64,000 bases of DNA from JABDMH01 sp964428345 (GCA_964428345.1 CAYRYD010000007.1:62001-126000), one strand, 5' to 3'. Numbered from the stretch's first letter, positions 37,050-45,376 are shown. Made by a program: numbers and translations. Notes: generated by a model from the sequence alone, not told the origin.

Positions 37050-37123
37050 TGACCCCATCAGGACTCGAACCTGAAACCTGCTGCTTAGAAGGCAGCTGCT
37101 CTATCCAGTTGAGCTATGAGGCC
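37050..37123 (-). tRNA. tRNA-Arg (anticodon UCU)
   Basis: The reverse strand folds as a 74-nt cloverleaf starting GGCCTCATAGCTCAAC. The acceptor stem pairs GGCCTCA with TGGGGTC, discriminator A. The anticodon loop CTTCTAA gives UCU (Arg, AGA codons). The T-arm reads GGTTCGAGTCC. CCA is not encoded. A strong terminator follows. Confidence 0.95.
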
Positions 37124-37216
37124 ATTGAGCCTGCAAATTTAGTCGAATTTTGCAAAATGACCAACGGGCTTATTGCGATTGCCTATATTTAGGCATTCCC
37201 TAATCAAATCACCCGG

Positions 37217-37897
37217 ATGGCCGTTGACGTACAGATCGAGACAAGTTGGAAAGAAGTACTGAAAGAAGAATTTGAGAAACCCTACTTCACCAGAATCCGC
37301 GATGTGCTGCGTCAGGCAAAACAACAGGGTAAGGTCATTTACCCACCCGGTTCTCTGATCTTCAACGCATTTAACATTACGCCCTTTCCGAAGGTCAAGG
37401 TGATTATCCTGGGCCAGGACCCTTATCACGGTCCGGGACAGGCGATGGGGCTTTCTTTCAGCGTACCACGAACCGTACCACCACCCCCTTCCCTGAAGAA
37501 TATCTTTAAAGAAATCGAAAATGATCTCGGGATCGCACCTCCGGATCATGGCGACCTCACTTACTGGGCCAAGCAGGGGGTCTTTCTACTCAACGCCATG
37601 CTGACAGTGGAACGGAGTAAGGCAGGCTCGCATCACGATATCGGCTGGCAGGACTTTACGGATGCCGTCATCAAAAAACTTTCGGATGAAAAAGATGGAC
37701 TGGTCTTCCTCCTCTGGGGCAAATTCGCCCAGTCGAAAGCATCACTCATATACCAGCTGAAACATCACGTACTGCAGTCGGCTCATCCCTCTCCCCTCGC
37801 CGGCAACCGCTTCTTTAACAACCACCACTTCAGCCGCACCAACGAACTCCTGCTCAACCAGGGGCAGACGCCGATCGACTGGAGGCTGCCGGGTTGA
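37217..37897 (+). CDS. ung: Uracil-DNA glycosylase
   Basis: 226 residues, the normal length of family 1 UDG. The water-activating motif is 'GQDPYHGPGQAMGLSFSV' (GQDPYH at 66-71, D68), 'GVFLLNAMLTVE' recognises uracil, and the DNA-intercalation/His motif is 'HPSPLAGNRFF' (H190). It removes uracil from DNA to start base-excision repair. The start at 37217 opens the typical N-terminus. It stands alone, downstream of the tRNA region. Confidence 0.97.
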   Translation: MAVDVQIETSWKEVLKEEFEKPYFTRIRDVLRQAKQQGKVIYPPGSLIFNAFNITPFPKVKVIILGQDPYHGPGQAMGLSFSVPRTVPPPPSLKNIFKEIENDLGIAPPDHGDLTYWAKQGVFLLNAMLTVERSKAGSHHDIGWQDFTDAVIKKLSDEKDGLVFLLWGKFAQSKASLIYQLKHHVLQSAHPSPLAGNRFFNNHHFSRTNELLLNQGQTPIDWRLPG

Positions 37898-38021
37898 GAT
37901 GTTTAACTGTTGAATTGTTGAATTGTTCAACTGTTGGATCTTCCTGGTGACGTAATGGACCTACCTTGTCGGTCCTACGGCAGCATCTCTCCGGGACAGA
38001 TTGTGGTCTGAAAAACAATAC

Positions 38022-38438
38022 CTACAGCGTCTTCCGGGTTGTCACCTCGACCACGCCATTCTGGCCCTGTGATCCATAGCGTGCAGACCGGGGTGGTGGC
38101 AGGACAACCACCTTTTCAATCATAAACCGGTCGGCAGCGCTGGCTGCCTGGTAATAATCGTAACCTAGAATGACTCCGTCCACCACATAGAGCGGATTGT
38201 TGTTGCCGGTCATCGATTTGGCACCACGCACCAGGACCAACAAATTGGATCCTCCTCCCCGGACCTCCACCCCGGGAGTCGTTCGGAGATAATCAATCAG
38301 CTGCCGCTGACCTTTGAAATCAGGCCTTTGCCGCACATCTCCCGCCGACGCCTGATCCGACTTTGCCTTTTGCGATGTCTGGCAGGCAGGCATCATTAAA
38401 GCCGCTACCATCAACACCGCGAGATACCTCTTTATCAT
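38022..38438 (-). CDS. Plug-domain lipoprotein (TonB receptor plug-like)
   Basis: 138 residues from ATG 38436-38438 (an upstream ATG is less suitable). The signal ends in the lipobox MMPAC, so it is probably a lipoprotein. The rest is a stand-alone plug domain of the TonB-dependent receptor type: 'LIDYLRTTPGVEVRGGG', 'NNPLYVVDGVILGYDYY', 'IEKVVVLPPPRSARYGSQGQNGVVEVTTRK'. It has no beta-barrel. Small plug-only proteins are known in Bacteroidota, but their role is not settled. No TonB receptor or SusD gene is adjacent. Confidence 0.8.
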   Translation of the reverse strand: MIKRYLAVLMVAALMMPACQTSQKAKSDQASAGDVRQRPDFKGQRQLIDYLRTTPGVEVRGGGSNLLVLVRGAKSMTGNNNPLYVVDGVILGYDYYQAASAADRFMIEKVVVLPPPRSARYGSQGQNGVVEVTTRKTL

Positions 38439-38550
38439 AATTGCACATTTACCTCCCAAGTTAATTCATTCTGATTTCTCCCGCAGTAATTTCCAAAAGC
38501 CGATATTTGTTAAAAGAATAGCGGAGTGTTTTTGGTTCCGGAAGCATCCA

Positions 38551-38580
38551 AAAAAAAAGAGAGCCTCACAGAGACTCTCT
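38551..38580 (-). terminator. Terminator downstream of the DUF2911 gene
   Basis: Minus-strand stem GAGAGTCTC/GAGGCTCTC (38559-38579, one G-U) with loop TGT, followed by a run of T (complement of 38551-38558). It lies 38 bp past the stop of the DUF2911 gene. Confidence 0.85.
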
Positions 38581-38617
38581 TCTTTCATGTTACAAACAAA
38601 AATAAAGAGTGGATGGA

Positions 38618-39469
38618 CTACATCATCCACTCTTTAATTGAATCTTCATTCAGCTTGATATAATCCGGATTTCCGGCGGCTTTGGCCAGTTCCAGCGATC
38701 GTTTGGCGGTAGCAATGGCACCGGCCTTGTCACCCAGTTTAGCCTGGATCAGCGACTTGGCCCTCAGCACCCAGTACTGCTCGTTGCCCATTTCGATCGA
38801 TTTATTAACCCAGACGAGGGCCTGATCCAACTCTTTGTCTTCCGACAAATAATAGGACGCAGCGGCAAAATAATCACCGGCACTGGGACCACCCATCACC
38901 CGGTCAATACTGGCCTGCACGGCTTTCTCCGTTTCGACCTTGATCGGCACTGCAACGGCAGTACGATCCCAGATCACCCACATATTGGCACTGCTGTTCG
39001 TGATCTGATCAAACTGGATCAGGAAATTTTCAACCGAAATCTCTCCCATCGAAACCGACTGGGCCATGACAGTAGCAGCAGGCTCCACCCCTTCCTGGAG
39101 ATAAGCTCCGAAATTGCCGGTGGTATGCGGGTAAAACATAAAGCTCCAGCCGGAGCGGCCCGGCTTGGCCAACACGGCATAGGCACCGCCTTTCAAGGTT
39201 TTGCCTCCGATCATCACATCGTCACTGAAAGTAATCTTTGTTGCTGCATTGGCGCCCAACCTCCAGGGTTGATCATAGGGTACAAGGCCACCAAAAATGG
39301 TCCGTCCCTTTACTGCAGGCCGGGAATATTCGACCGTCACATCGACCAGACCAACGGCCTGCTTCACCGTTGAAGCCGGACTGGCAGCCGGTACCCGGAT
39401 CTGAGCGGTAAGGCTGGTCAGCGAAATCATACACAACAAGACAAAGACTCCTGGGAATACTTTTTTCAT
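38618..39469 (-). CDS. DUF2911 domain protein with C-terminal TPR
   Basis: 283 residues from ATG 39467-39469; the long upstream reading frame lacks a sensible N-terminus. A signal peptide ('MKKVFPGVFVLLCMISLTSLTAQ') is followed by a DUF2911 domain (residues 25-175: 'PASTVKQAVGLVDVTVEYSRPAVKGRTIFGGLVPYDQPWRLGANAATKITF'). Residues about 200-275 are helical repeats of TPR type ('DQALVWVNKSIEMGNEQYWVLRAKSLIQAKLGDKAGAIATAKRSLELA'). It is a paralogue of the shorter protein at 52624. The biochemical role of DUF2911 is unknown. Confidence 0.85.
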   Translation of the reverse strand: MKKVFPGVFVLLCMISLTSLTAQIRVPAASPASTVKQAVGLVDVTVEYSRPAVKGRTIFGGLVPYDQPWRLGANAATKITFSDDVMIGGKTLKGGAYAVLAKPGRSGWSFMFYPHTTGNFGAYLQEGVEPAATVMAQSVSMGEISVENFLIQFDQITNSSANMWVIWDRTAVAVPIKVETEKAVQASIDRVMGGPSAGDYFAAASYYLSEDKELDQALVWVNKSIEMGNEQYWVLRAKSLIQAKLGDKAGAIATAKRSLELAKAAGNPDYIKLNEDSIKEWMM

Positions 39470-39676
39470 AATCACAATTTTAAGTTTTAGTTGACCTGAA
39501 TATTTTGGCACCTCCGGCACCAGGTTGACGACCGCAAAAATATCAATTCTACCTATACCAGGAAATTTATTGTCATACTGTGCTCGCACACAGTAAATTA
39601 GAAATGTTAATTTCTTCTGAAAAAAGGAAAAATTGAACCGAAACCCGGCCGGTGAAGCGACTAACTCGACGAGCTC
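39470..39676. other. Intergenic spacer
   Basis: Upstream region of the DUF2911-TPR gene; no feature besides the likely promoter. Confidence 0.3.
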
Positions 39677-39870
39677 ACGCAGTTTCTTCGACCCCGATGG
39701 GCTCATCTTTCCACCCTATTCTTTAGTCAAACAAACTTTGACGGTGATGCCGTCAGATACCATTCGACCCAGTCGATCGTTGCTGAACCTCACGGAGGCC
39801 AAAAACAACAGCAGCATCAGCTCCCCAACGCAGTTTTTTCGATCCCAAATGGTTGCTTTTTCCACCCTAT
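39677..39870. repeat. Imperfect direct duplication in intergenic DNA
   Basis: ACGCAGTTTCTTCGACCCCG at 39677 recurs as ACGCAGTTTTTTCGATCCCA at 39828; both end in TCCACCCTAT. A second pair (GACGGTGATG/GACGGCGATG...TCAGATACC...CGATCG) follows each copy at 39740 and 39872. No intact ORF fits both copies, so it is a decayed duplication of unknown origin, lying downstream of the ABC operon. Confidence 0.6.
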
Positions 39871-39986
39871 AGACGGCGATGTGGTCAGATACCAGACAAT
39901 TCCAGCGATCGGTCTGCATAAGGTGGTTACCGATCCGGCGATAGACCAAGTCACCGGAGGTATGGACAAAATTGTATCTGGCTAAA

Positions 39987-40793
39987 TCATTTCATATCGG
40001 CTACCCGGAGCATTGCATCTTCCACCTCCTGCACCAGATCTTCATACCGCCGTTCACGCTTGATGGATTTGTCCCGGTGTAGCGGAAGATCGATGTGGAT
40101 GTTTTCAACAAAACGGGAAGGCTGAGACTTCATGATAAAAATCTCATCTCCAAGATAGACCGCCTCACGGATATCGTGGGTGACAAAAATGATGGTACTG
40201 TGAAACCGGTGCCAGATATCGTACAACAACTCCTGCATTTGTAAGCGGGTACGAATATCGAGGGCTCCAAAGGGCTCATCCATCAGCAGGATATCGGGAT
40301 TGGCTAGGATGCTGCGGGCGATAGCTACCCGCTGCAATTGCCCTCCTGACAGACCGGGGTACTGGGCATATTTCTTTTCATGGCCGGTCAGCCCCACCAT
40401 TTCGATCATCTCCATGGCTTTGGCATTCCTTTCCTTCCGGCCGAGTCCTTTATACCTTAAAGCCAAAGCAACATTGTCCAGCACCGTCATCCAGGGCAGT
40501 GAGGAATACTGCTGAAAGACCATGCTCACCCGGTTACTTTCATCGACCGGCTTTCCCTGGACCAGCACCTCTCCTTCGGAAGGTTTCTGCAAACCGGCGA
40601 TATATCGCAAAATCGTCGACTTGCCACTACCCGACATGCCCAGAATCACCACAAACTGCCCCTGATTGGGTTTATCCTTTACCACAAGATCGAGATCCTT
40701 TATGATGAAAGTCTTCCCACCGTCGTAGCTCTGTCCGATATTTCTTAACTCGATAATATCGGTATAGGGAACTGTACCGGTATCTGTATTCAT
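39987..40793 (-). CDS. ABC transporter ATP-binding protein (SsuB/TauB/NrtD type)
   Basis: 268 residues from ATG 40791-40793, whose ATGA overlaps the permease stop; this start is preferred to one 26 codons upstream. Walker A 'GMSGSGKST' (52-60), Q-loop 'VFQQYSSLPW', signature 'LSGGQLQ' (148-), Walker B/'LLMDEPFGALD' (169-179), H-loop 'IFVTHDI'. The sequence type matches ATPases of nitrate/sulfonate/taurine-type importers. It is the last gene of a five-gene operon with an unusual binding protein, so the transported substrate should not be assumed. Confidence 0.92.
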   Translation of the reverse strand: MNTDTGTVPYTDIIELRNIGQSYDGGKTFIIKDLDLVVKDKPNQGQFVVILGMSGSGKSTILRYIAGLQKPSEGEVLVQGKPVDESNRVSMVFQQYSSLPWMTVLDNVALALRYKGLGRKERNAKAMEMIEMVGLTGHEKKYAQYPGLSGGQLQRVAIARSILANPDILLMDEPFGALDIRTRLQMQELLYDIWHRFHSTIIFVTHDIREAVYLGDEIFIMKSQPSRFVENIHIDLPLHRDKSIKRERRYEDLVQEVEDAMLRVADMK

Positions 40794-41860
40794 TTGCCCA
40801 CAGTTGCCACAGGAGATGCATCCTGCATTTTCCGGAAATAATGATAGACCTGATAGATGATGACCAGCCACATGATCAGGTGGACCGCCATCACCGTATC
40901 GCCAAATAGATAGGGCAGAACTTTCTCCGACCCCAGGATGGGCACCAGATGGTCGATCAGGAGCAGCAGATATATCCCGATCAGTATCCAGACGGCGATA
41001 CTGCCGATATAGTTCCAGATGAGATCGAGCGTCGTCACCTTTTTTATCTGATACTTTGTGCTGGCATCATCCTGGTATTTGTGGGGAAAGAAAACCCGGT
41101 CCAGATAAATAAAGAGTTTGTCCTGAATAATCCCGATGATCATGATGATCACCAGCATTGCAAATACCTTGTCAACCCTGCCCTGCCGGATGCCCGCCCG
41201 CCAGATCAACGCTCCAATACCACCGGTACTGCCGATACCCTCCGCCACGATGATGTAGGTCCAGGAAATGGCGGTCAATACCCGGATATCGTCGGTAAGC
41301 CGGGATAGCACTGCTGGTATGTAGACGGTCTTAATCGTCTGCCAGTTGGTAGCGCCCAGGGTATACACTGTCTTAAGGTAGACATCATCGACTTCGTTGA
41401 CCCGTACCATCACCACCGGTAAAAGATAGATCAGAATACCGAATGCCAGAAAATGCACCTTCATCGCCGTCGATGTACCAAACCATACAATAAACAAGCC
41501 GGTTACAGCCGTCAGGGGAATGTATCGAATGGCATCCACCTGCCTTTGCGAAAGACCTTTAAACAGCGGGAAAAGCCCGATTACAAATCCAAGTGGGATC
41601 GCAATCAGGATTGCTTCAAGATAGCCGGCCAGGTTTAGTCCGAGGCTCAGGCAGGTATTTCGTACGATATCATTGTCGGTATACAGCGATCCAAAGGAGC
41701 TCAGTACATTGGCCGGTTTAGGCAGAATATAAGAGGGAAAGACGGGATTATCACCCGTGGTCAGCGCTATCCAGATCAATAACAGCAATCCAAAACCGCC
41801 AATACCCAGGAGAACACTCTGCCGGTCGGTTAGTTTCCCATTCAGTTTTAATAATGACAT
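40790..41860 (-). CDS. ABC transporter permease (NitT/TauT type)
   Basis: 356 residues. Six or more transmembrane helices; the ATPase-coupling loop is seen as 'VYTLGATNWQTIKTVYIPAVLSRLTDDIRVLTAISWTYIIVAEGI', the EAA-type motif of the SsuC/TauC/NrtB family. The C-terminal extension (about 280-356) has two further membrane segments ('IGSIAVWILIGIYLLLLIDHLVPIL', 'TVMAVHLIMWLVIIYQVYHYF'), more than a standard permease of about 250-270 residues. Its TGA overlaps the ATPase ATG, and it starts 23 bp past the binding-protein gene. Confidence 0.9.
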   Translation of the reverse strand: MSLLKLNGKLTDRQSVLLGIGGFGLLLLIWIALTTGDNPVFPSYILPKPANVLSSFGSLYTDNDIVRNTCLSLGLNLAGYLEAILIAIPLGFVIGLFPLFKGLSQRQVDAIRYIPLTAVTGLFIVWFGTSTAMKVHFLAFGILIYLLPVVMVRVNEVDDVYLKTVYTLGATNWQTIKTVYIPAVLSRLTDDIRVLTAISWTYIIVAEGIGSTGGIGALIWRAGIRQGRVDKVFAMLVIIMIIGIIQDKLFIYLDRVFFPHKYQDDASTKYQIKKVTTLDLIWNYIGSIAVWILIGIYLLLLIDHLVPILGSEKVLPYLFGDTVMAVHLIMWLVIIYQVYHYFRKMQDASPVATVGK

Positions 41861-41883
41861 ACCTGAGTGGCGATTCTCAATTT

Positions 41884-43476
41884 TTACTGAACTTCCTGTG
41901 TGGTAATCAATTGAAAATCGGTCCTGCGGTTTTTAGCCCGGCAATCTTCGGTAGCATTGTCCTCACAACCGGTCACCGGTTTATCCGGACCATTGCCCAC
42001 AATAATAAACCGGTTCCGATCCATCCCATAGGTGCTGACCAGATAGTCGGCAACCGACTGAGCCCGTTTTTTCGAGAGGTCAATGTTCATCGCCCGTCCG
42101 CCTACATTATCGGTGTTTCCTTCGATACGCACTCTGAGGTTGGCAAATGTCTTGGCAATGTCCGCCAGCTGCAGGTCGATGATGGTTTTGGCATTTTCAT
42201 CCAGCTGAAAGCGGCCCGTTGGAAAATTGATGGTAATCGGCTTGGTAGCCAGTGCCGGCGCACTGACTTCAGCTTCGGTCGGCGCGGTAAATTCGGGAGC
42301 TCCCTCAGCTCGATAGGCGGGTCCGGTGAGCTTACTGTTGGCGGCGGAAATGGCGGCGCTGTTGATCACATTCCGCCAGGGTGGAGCGATCCGCTCAGCC
42401 TGACCCAGATCATAAAATACCCGTGACATCTTATCGTAAAGATCGGAGCCCTTCATACCGCGGTAAGCCGGATTCAGCCCAAAGAAATTCATATTGTCGC
42501 CGTGACTGGCCCAATGTACATCCATCATCGCCCCCATGGCATCCTCTGCTGGAAATCCCAGGAACTCACCAAGGATCCGGGCCGCTTTCTGTTGATTCGA
42601 TTCATTGGCATTCAGCTCAGCTACCGCCTTCATCCATCCCTCATAAAAGGCATTGATCTTATCCCGGTTTTGCTGGATATACGATTCCTTGGCAAACATG
42701 ATGTCGCCGATGATGTGCGACTGCTCCCGGGTGCTGAGCAACGTCTTTGAACCGGCGATTTCCCGCAGGGCCTCCAAATGAAATGGGCTCCACACAACTG
42801 CTGCATCGACATCCGGTCCTTTAAAGGTGGTGGCAGCTACCACCGGATCGGGAGACGCTACTACCGTAATATCTTTGTAGTTCAGCCCGGCTGCTTCCAG
42901 GGCGGTAATCAGCAGGGTCTGTGAGGGCGAAGGTTCGGCCACCGCAACCCGTTTTCCTTTTAAATCATTGATCGAATTGATACCCCGTTTGGCAATGATC
43001 ACGTCGCCTCCCCTGGACCAGTCTACCTGCATAAATGCCTTGGGATTGTAGGCATTGATCTCCTCCGGGGCTGTATACAGCGGAAAAGCATCGGCTGTCT
43101 GCACCAGCACATCATATTCATCTGCCACCCAGGCATTGAGTGCAGTCTCCAGATTGTCGTTCAGGATAAAATCGACTTTAAGACCGTACTCCTTCAGAAA
43201 GCGTGATCGGGTATTGTGACGGTCACCTTCATTAAAATACAAGCCCGGAGCATAACCACCCCAGGTCACCAGTTGTACCGTCATGACATCGGCATCCGAA
43301 CTGGGTTTTGCAGGTACTGCCCCTTCCGTCTCCTTGTCCATAGCCTCCTTCCCCTGCTCTACCAGCTTGCTGCCGAGTTCGGTCTGATTCAGGATATATC
43401 GGATACTAAAAAATAATGCCCCGATGATCAGCATGGTGATCAGGAACTTGGAAAAGGTGGTTAATCGTCTGGCCAT
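41884..43476 (-). CDS. Solute-binding protein fused to OmpA peptidoglycan-binding domain
   Basis: 530 residues. Residues 8-28 are a single membrane anchor with no evident cleavage site. Residues 65-370 are a periplasmic binding domain of the NitT/TauT type ('QLVTWGGYAPGLYFNEG', 'INDLKGKRVAVAEPSPSQTLLITALEAAGL', 'PDVDAAVVWSPFH'). Residues 410-525 are an OmpA C-terminal domain with the peptidoglycan-binding signature 'TDNVGG' (455-460), D466 and R471 ('LSKKRA'), and NRRT (516-519). The protein would thus be tied to the inner membrane at one end and to peptidoglycan at the other. It sits between two coiled-coil genes and the permease. The ligand is unknown. Confidence 0.92.
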   Translation of the reverse strand: MARRLTTFSKFLITMLIIGALFFSIRYILNQTELGSKLVEQGKEAMDKETEGAVPAKPSSDADVMTVQLVTWGGYAPGLYFNEGDRHNTRSRFLKEYGLKVDFILNDNLETALNAWVADEYDVLVQTADAFPLYTAPEEINAYNPKAFMQVDWSRGGDVIIAKRGINSINDLKGKRVAVAEPSPSQTLLITALEAAGLNYKDITVVASPDPVVAATTFKGPDVDAAVVWSPFHLEALREIAGSKTLLSTREQSHIIGDIMFAKESYIQQNRDKINAFYEGWMKAVAELNANESNQQKAARILGEFLGFPAEDAMGAMMDVHWASHGDNMNFFGLNPAYRGMKGSDLYDKMSRVFYDLGQAERIAPPWRNVINSAAISAANSKLTGPAYRAEGAPEFTAPTEAEVSAPALATKPITINFPTGRFQLDENAKTIIDLQLADIAKTFANLRVRIEGNTDNVGGRAMNIDLSKKRAQSVADYLVSTYGMDRNRFIIVGNGPDKPVTGCEDNATEDCRAKNRRTDFQLITTQEVQ

Positions 43477-43518
43477 AATAAATGTTTTGTAGGTAGGTTA
43501 TTTTTTATTCGAACCGTA

Positions 43519-44529
43519 TTATTCGAAAAAATCGTCGTACTGGTTGGTATGACCAACCCGGACCGGTTTTTTAATCGGTTCGCTCAGATCGAGTACATTC
43601 TTTTCATCGGCCGCTTCCAGGATGAGGGTGTCTTTCTCCTTTCCCAGGAGCAGCGATACCCCTTCCTTCTCCCATTTCTCCAACATCTTCAAACCCTCCT
43701 CTTCAAATACTCCGTTCTGCAAATCGACAGAAGACATGAAGCTTTCAGACATCTCCATGAAGCGTTCCATTTCTCCGACTTTCGAACTGACATCGTCGGC
43801 AATGGCTTCCAACGCCTGATCAAAAACAGCCCGCTTATCGGCATCGCCCTTGATGATGCTCATGGCTGATTTCATCGCCGAATTGCTGGCATGAATCGCT
43901 TTGCGCTCCTGCTCCTTGACCATCACCTGATCCTGGATGTCTTCCAGCATGATTTCCGAATTCTCATACATTTTGCGCAATACACGATAGAGTATCTCCA
44001 TCTTCTGATAGAGATCTTCAAGCTTCATATTGGATTCCTTGAGCCGGCCGGCTTTACGGGATTTCAAGATCATCACCGACTCTTTATTTTTGTTGCGGGC
44101 TTCACTGGCCAGATCGAGGTTGGCGGCTATCTCTTTCCTGTTGATGAGGATCATTTCCTGCAGCTTATGCATCTGTCCTCTCAATTGACTGATCTGCCGG
44201 TTCATCTTGCGCAGGTTATCCTTGAGTTCATCGACATAACTTTTCAGAATGCCGATCGGATCGATCTGAATAAACAATCCGGTGATCCATCGCATGACGC
44301 TTTTATACATATACCACACCAGATTGCGCATTTTAGGATCCAGCACCATATAGATAATCGACCCCAATACCAATAGCATCAAAGCGAGGTAAAGGGTGTT
44401 GGCGGCCAGGGCGATCAAGGCTGGCAGGGCATTAACCAGTAAAATACCACCCCCGATGATGAGTGCCCCTAAAAAAAGGGCTCCGGTCTTACCCTCAGGT
44501 CTTTTCCAGAAAGTTGTTTTATTTGCCAT
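43519..44529 (-). CDS. Membrane-anchored coiled-coil protein, possibly PspA-like
   Basis: 336 residues. Two adjacent hydrophobic segments at 14-33 and 36-58 anchor it. Residues about 80-290 are almost wholly helical with heptads: 'DELKDNLRKMNRQISQLRGQMHKLQEMILINRKEIAANLDLASEARNK', 'MEILYRVLRKMYENSEIMLEDIQDQVMVKEQERK'. The acidic tail ends 'YDDFFE'. The layout (long antiparallel helical hairpin, acidic end) resembles PspA/Vipp1 proteins of the envelope-stress system, but I cannot confirm homology by eye. It lies 42 bp upstream of the binding-protein/OmpA gene and 52 bp after the next coiled-coil gene, in one operon. Confidence 0.7.
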   Translation of the reverse strand: MANKTTFWKRPEGKTGALFLGALIIGGGILLVNALPALIALAANTLYLALMLLVLGSIIYMVLDPKMRNLVWYMYKSVMRWITGLFIQIDPIGILKSYVDELKDNLRKMNRQISQLRGQMHKLQEMILINRKEIAANLDLASEARNKNKESVMILKSRKAGRLKESNMKLEDLYQKMEILYRVLRKMYENSEIMLEDIQDQVMVKEQERKAIHASNSAMKSAMSIIKGDADKRAVFDQALEAIADDVSSKVGEMERFMEMSESFMSSVDLQNGVFEEEGLKMLEKWEKEGVSLLLGKEKDTLILEAADEKNVLDLSEPIKKPVRVGHTNQYDDFFE

Positions 44530-44581
44530 ATGCGGTTTTGCGCTTACTAGTTCTCTAATTGATAATTCAGTTTGGGCCTCC

Positions 44582-45250
44582 TTAATTCAAATACTTACCT
44601 ATGTTTTCGATATCCTGCTTAATTTGACTTACCAGATTGCGGTAAGAAGCTACGAAATCAGCCCGGGTGGCTTCAATTTTCCGGGCGGATTCCTCGATAT
44701 CTTTTCTCATAACGCCAAGTTTTTCCTCCAGCTTCCTGATCTCTTCCTGTAGTTTTTCGATTTGTTGAGCCTTTTGCTGTATGGACCCTTCGTACTGTTT
44801 GATTTCCTCCAGCCCCCCATCTATTTGTTTGACCCGCTGATTATTTAACGCCAGCTCGAATTTATCTTCTTCGGCCTTTAAAGCTTCCAGATACTTTTCG
44901 GCAGAGGTGGTCAGGCCTTTGGGTGTGGCTCCCAGGGTCTGGGCGGTGGCAAAGGCCGACTGATAGGTGGTGGCCTCATCCATATTCATCCTGGCCAGGT
45001 TCTGCAGCGATCGTTTAAACTCGATGTAGTCAAACCCCTCCTGATTTTTAGCTTCGAGGGCATGTAAAAGGATATCGGTAAACTTTGGATTGATGTGGCC
45101 TTCGGAAACAGGACTTTCACTTCCGGAAACCGTGGTTGATTCTACACTTCTGCTTTCCGGCTCTCCTTTCTTTCCCGGTTCAGCCGTTTCTACGGTGGTA
45201 CTTTCCTCGATAATGAAAGCCGACTTGATCTTTTTAAAAATACTGCTCAT
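44582..45250 (-). CDS. Coiled-coil protein, first gene of the ABC-OmpA operon
   Basis: 222 residues. It opens with a basic amphipathic segment ('MSSIFKKIKSAFIIEE') of the kind that binds membranes in PspA-type proteins, then a low-complexity S/T/E linker (20-50). Residues 55-110 are a helical domain ('LLHALEAKNQEGFDYIEFKRSLQNLARMNMDEATTYQSAFATAQTLG'). Residues 120-215 are a coiled coil ('IQQKAQQIEKLQEEIRKLEEKLGVMRKDIEESARKIEATR'). No family is recognised with certainty. No signal peptide, so probably cytoplasmic. Upstream of it is the 126-bp gap before maeB, where the operon promoter should be. Confidence 0.7.
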   Translation of the reverse strand: MSSIFKKIKSAFIIEESTTVETAEPGKKGEPESRSVESTTVSGSESPVSEGHINPKFTDILLHALEAKNQEGFDYIEFKRSLQNLARMNMDEATTYQSAFATAQTLGATPKGLTTSAEKYLEALKAEEDKFELALNNQRVKQIDGGLEEIKQYEGSIQQKAQQIEKLQEEIRKLEEKLGVMRKDIEESARKIEATRADFVASYRNLVSQIKQDIENIGKYLN

Positions 45251-45376
45251 TGCATAGGTAGTTTAGTGCCTTGCGATCCGTCTCTTTCGTATCTGTCTCC
45301 TGCAGGCTGCAAATTCACAGTACAAATTAAATAAATTTAGCTGCAACACCCGGTATTAGTATTGCAGCGACCCTGT

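Noticed and set aside
37050..37123. An intact tyrosine integrase beside the tRNA
   Set aside because: No ORF on either strand near the tRNA resembles an integrase; only a promoter-like leader is present.
39633..39949. Short ORFs on both strands (77-79 codons)
   Set aside because: They span the diverged duplication; the two copies are not in the same frame, so no protein was conserved.
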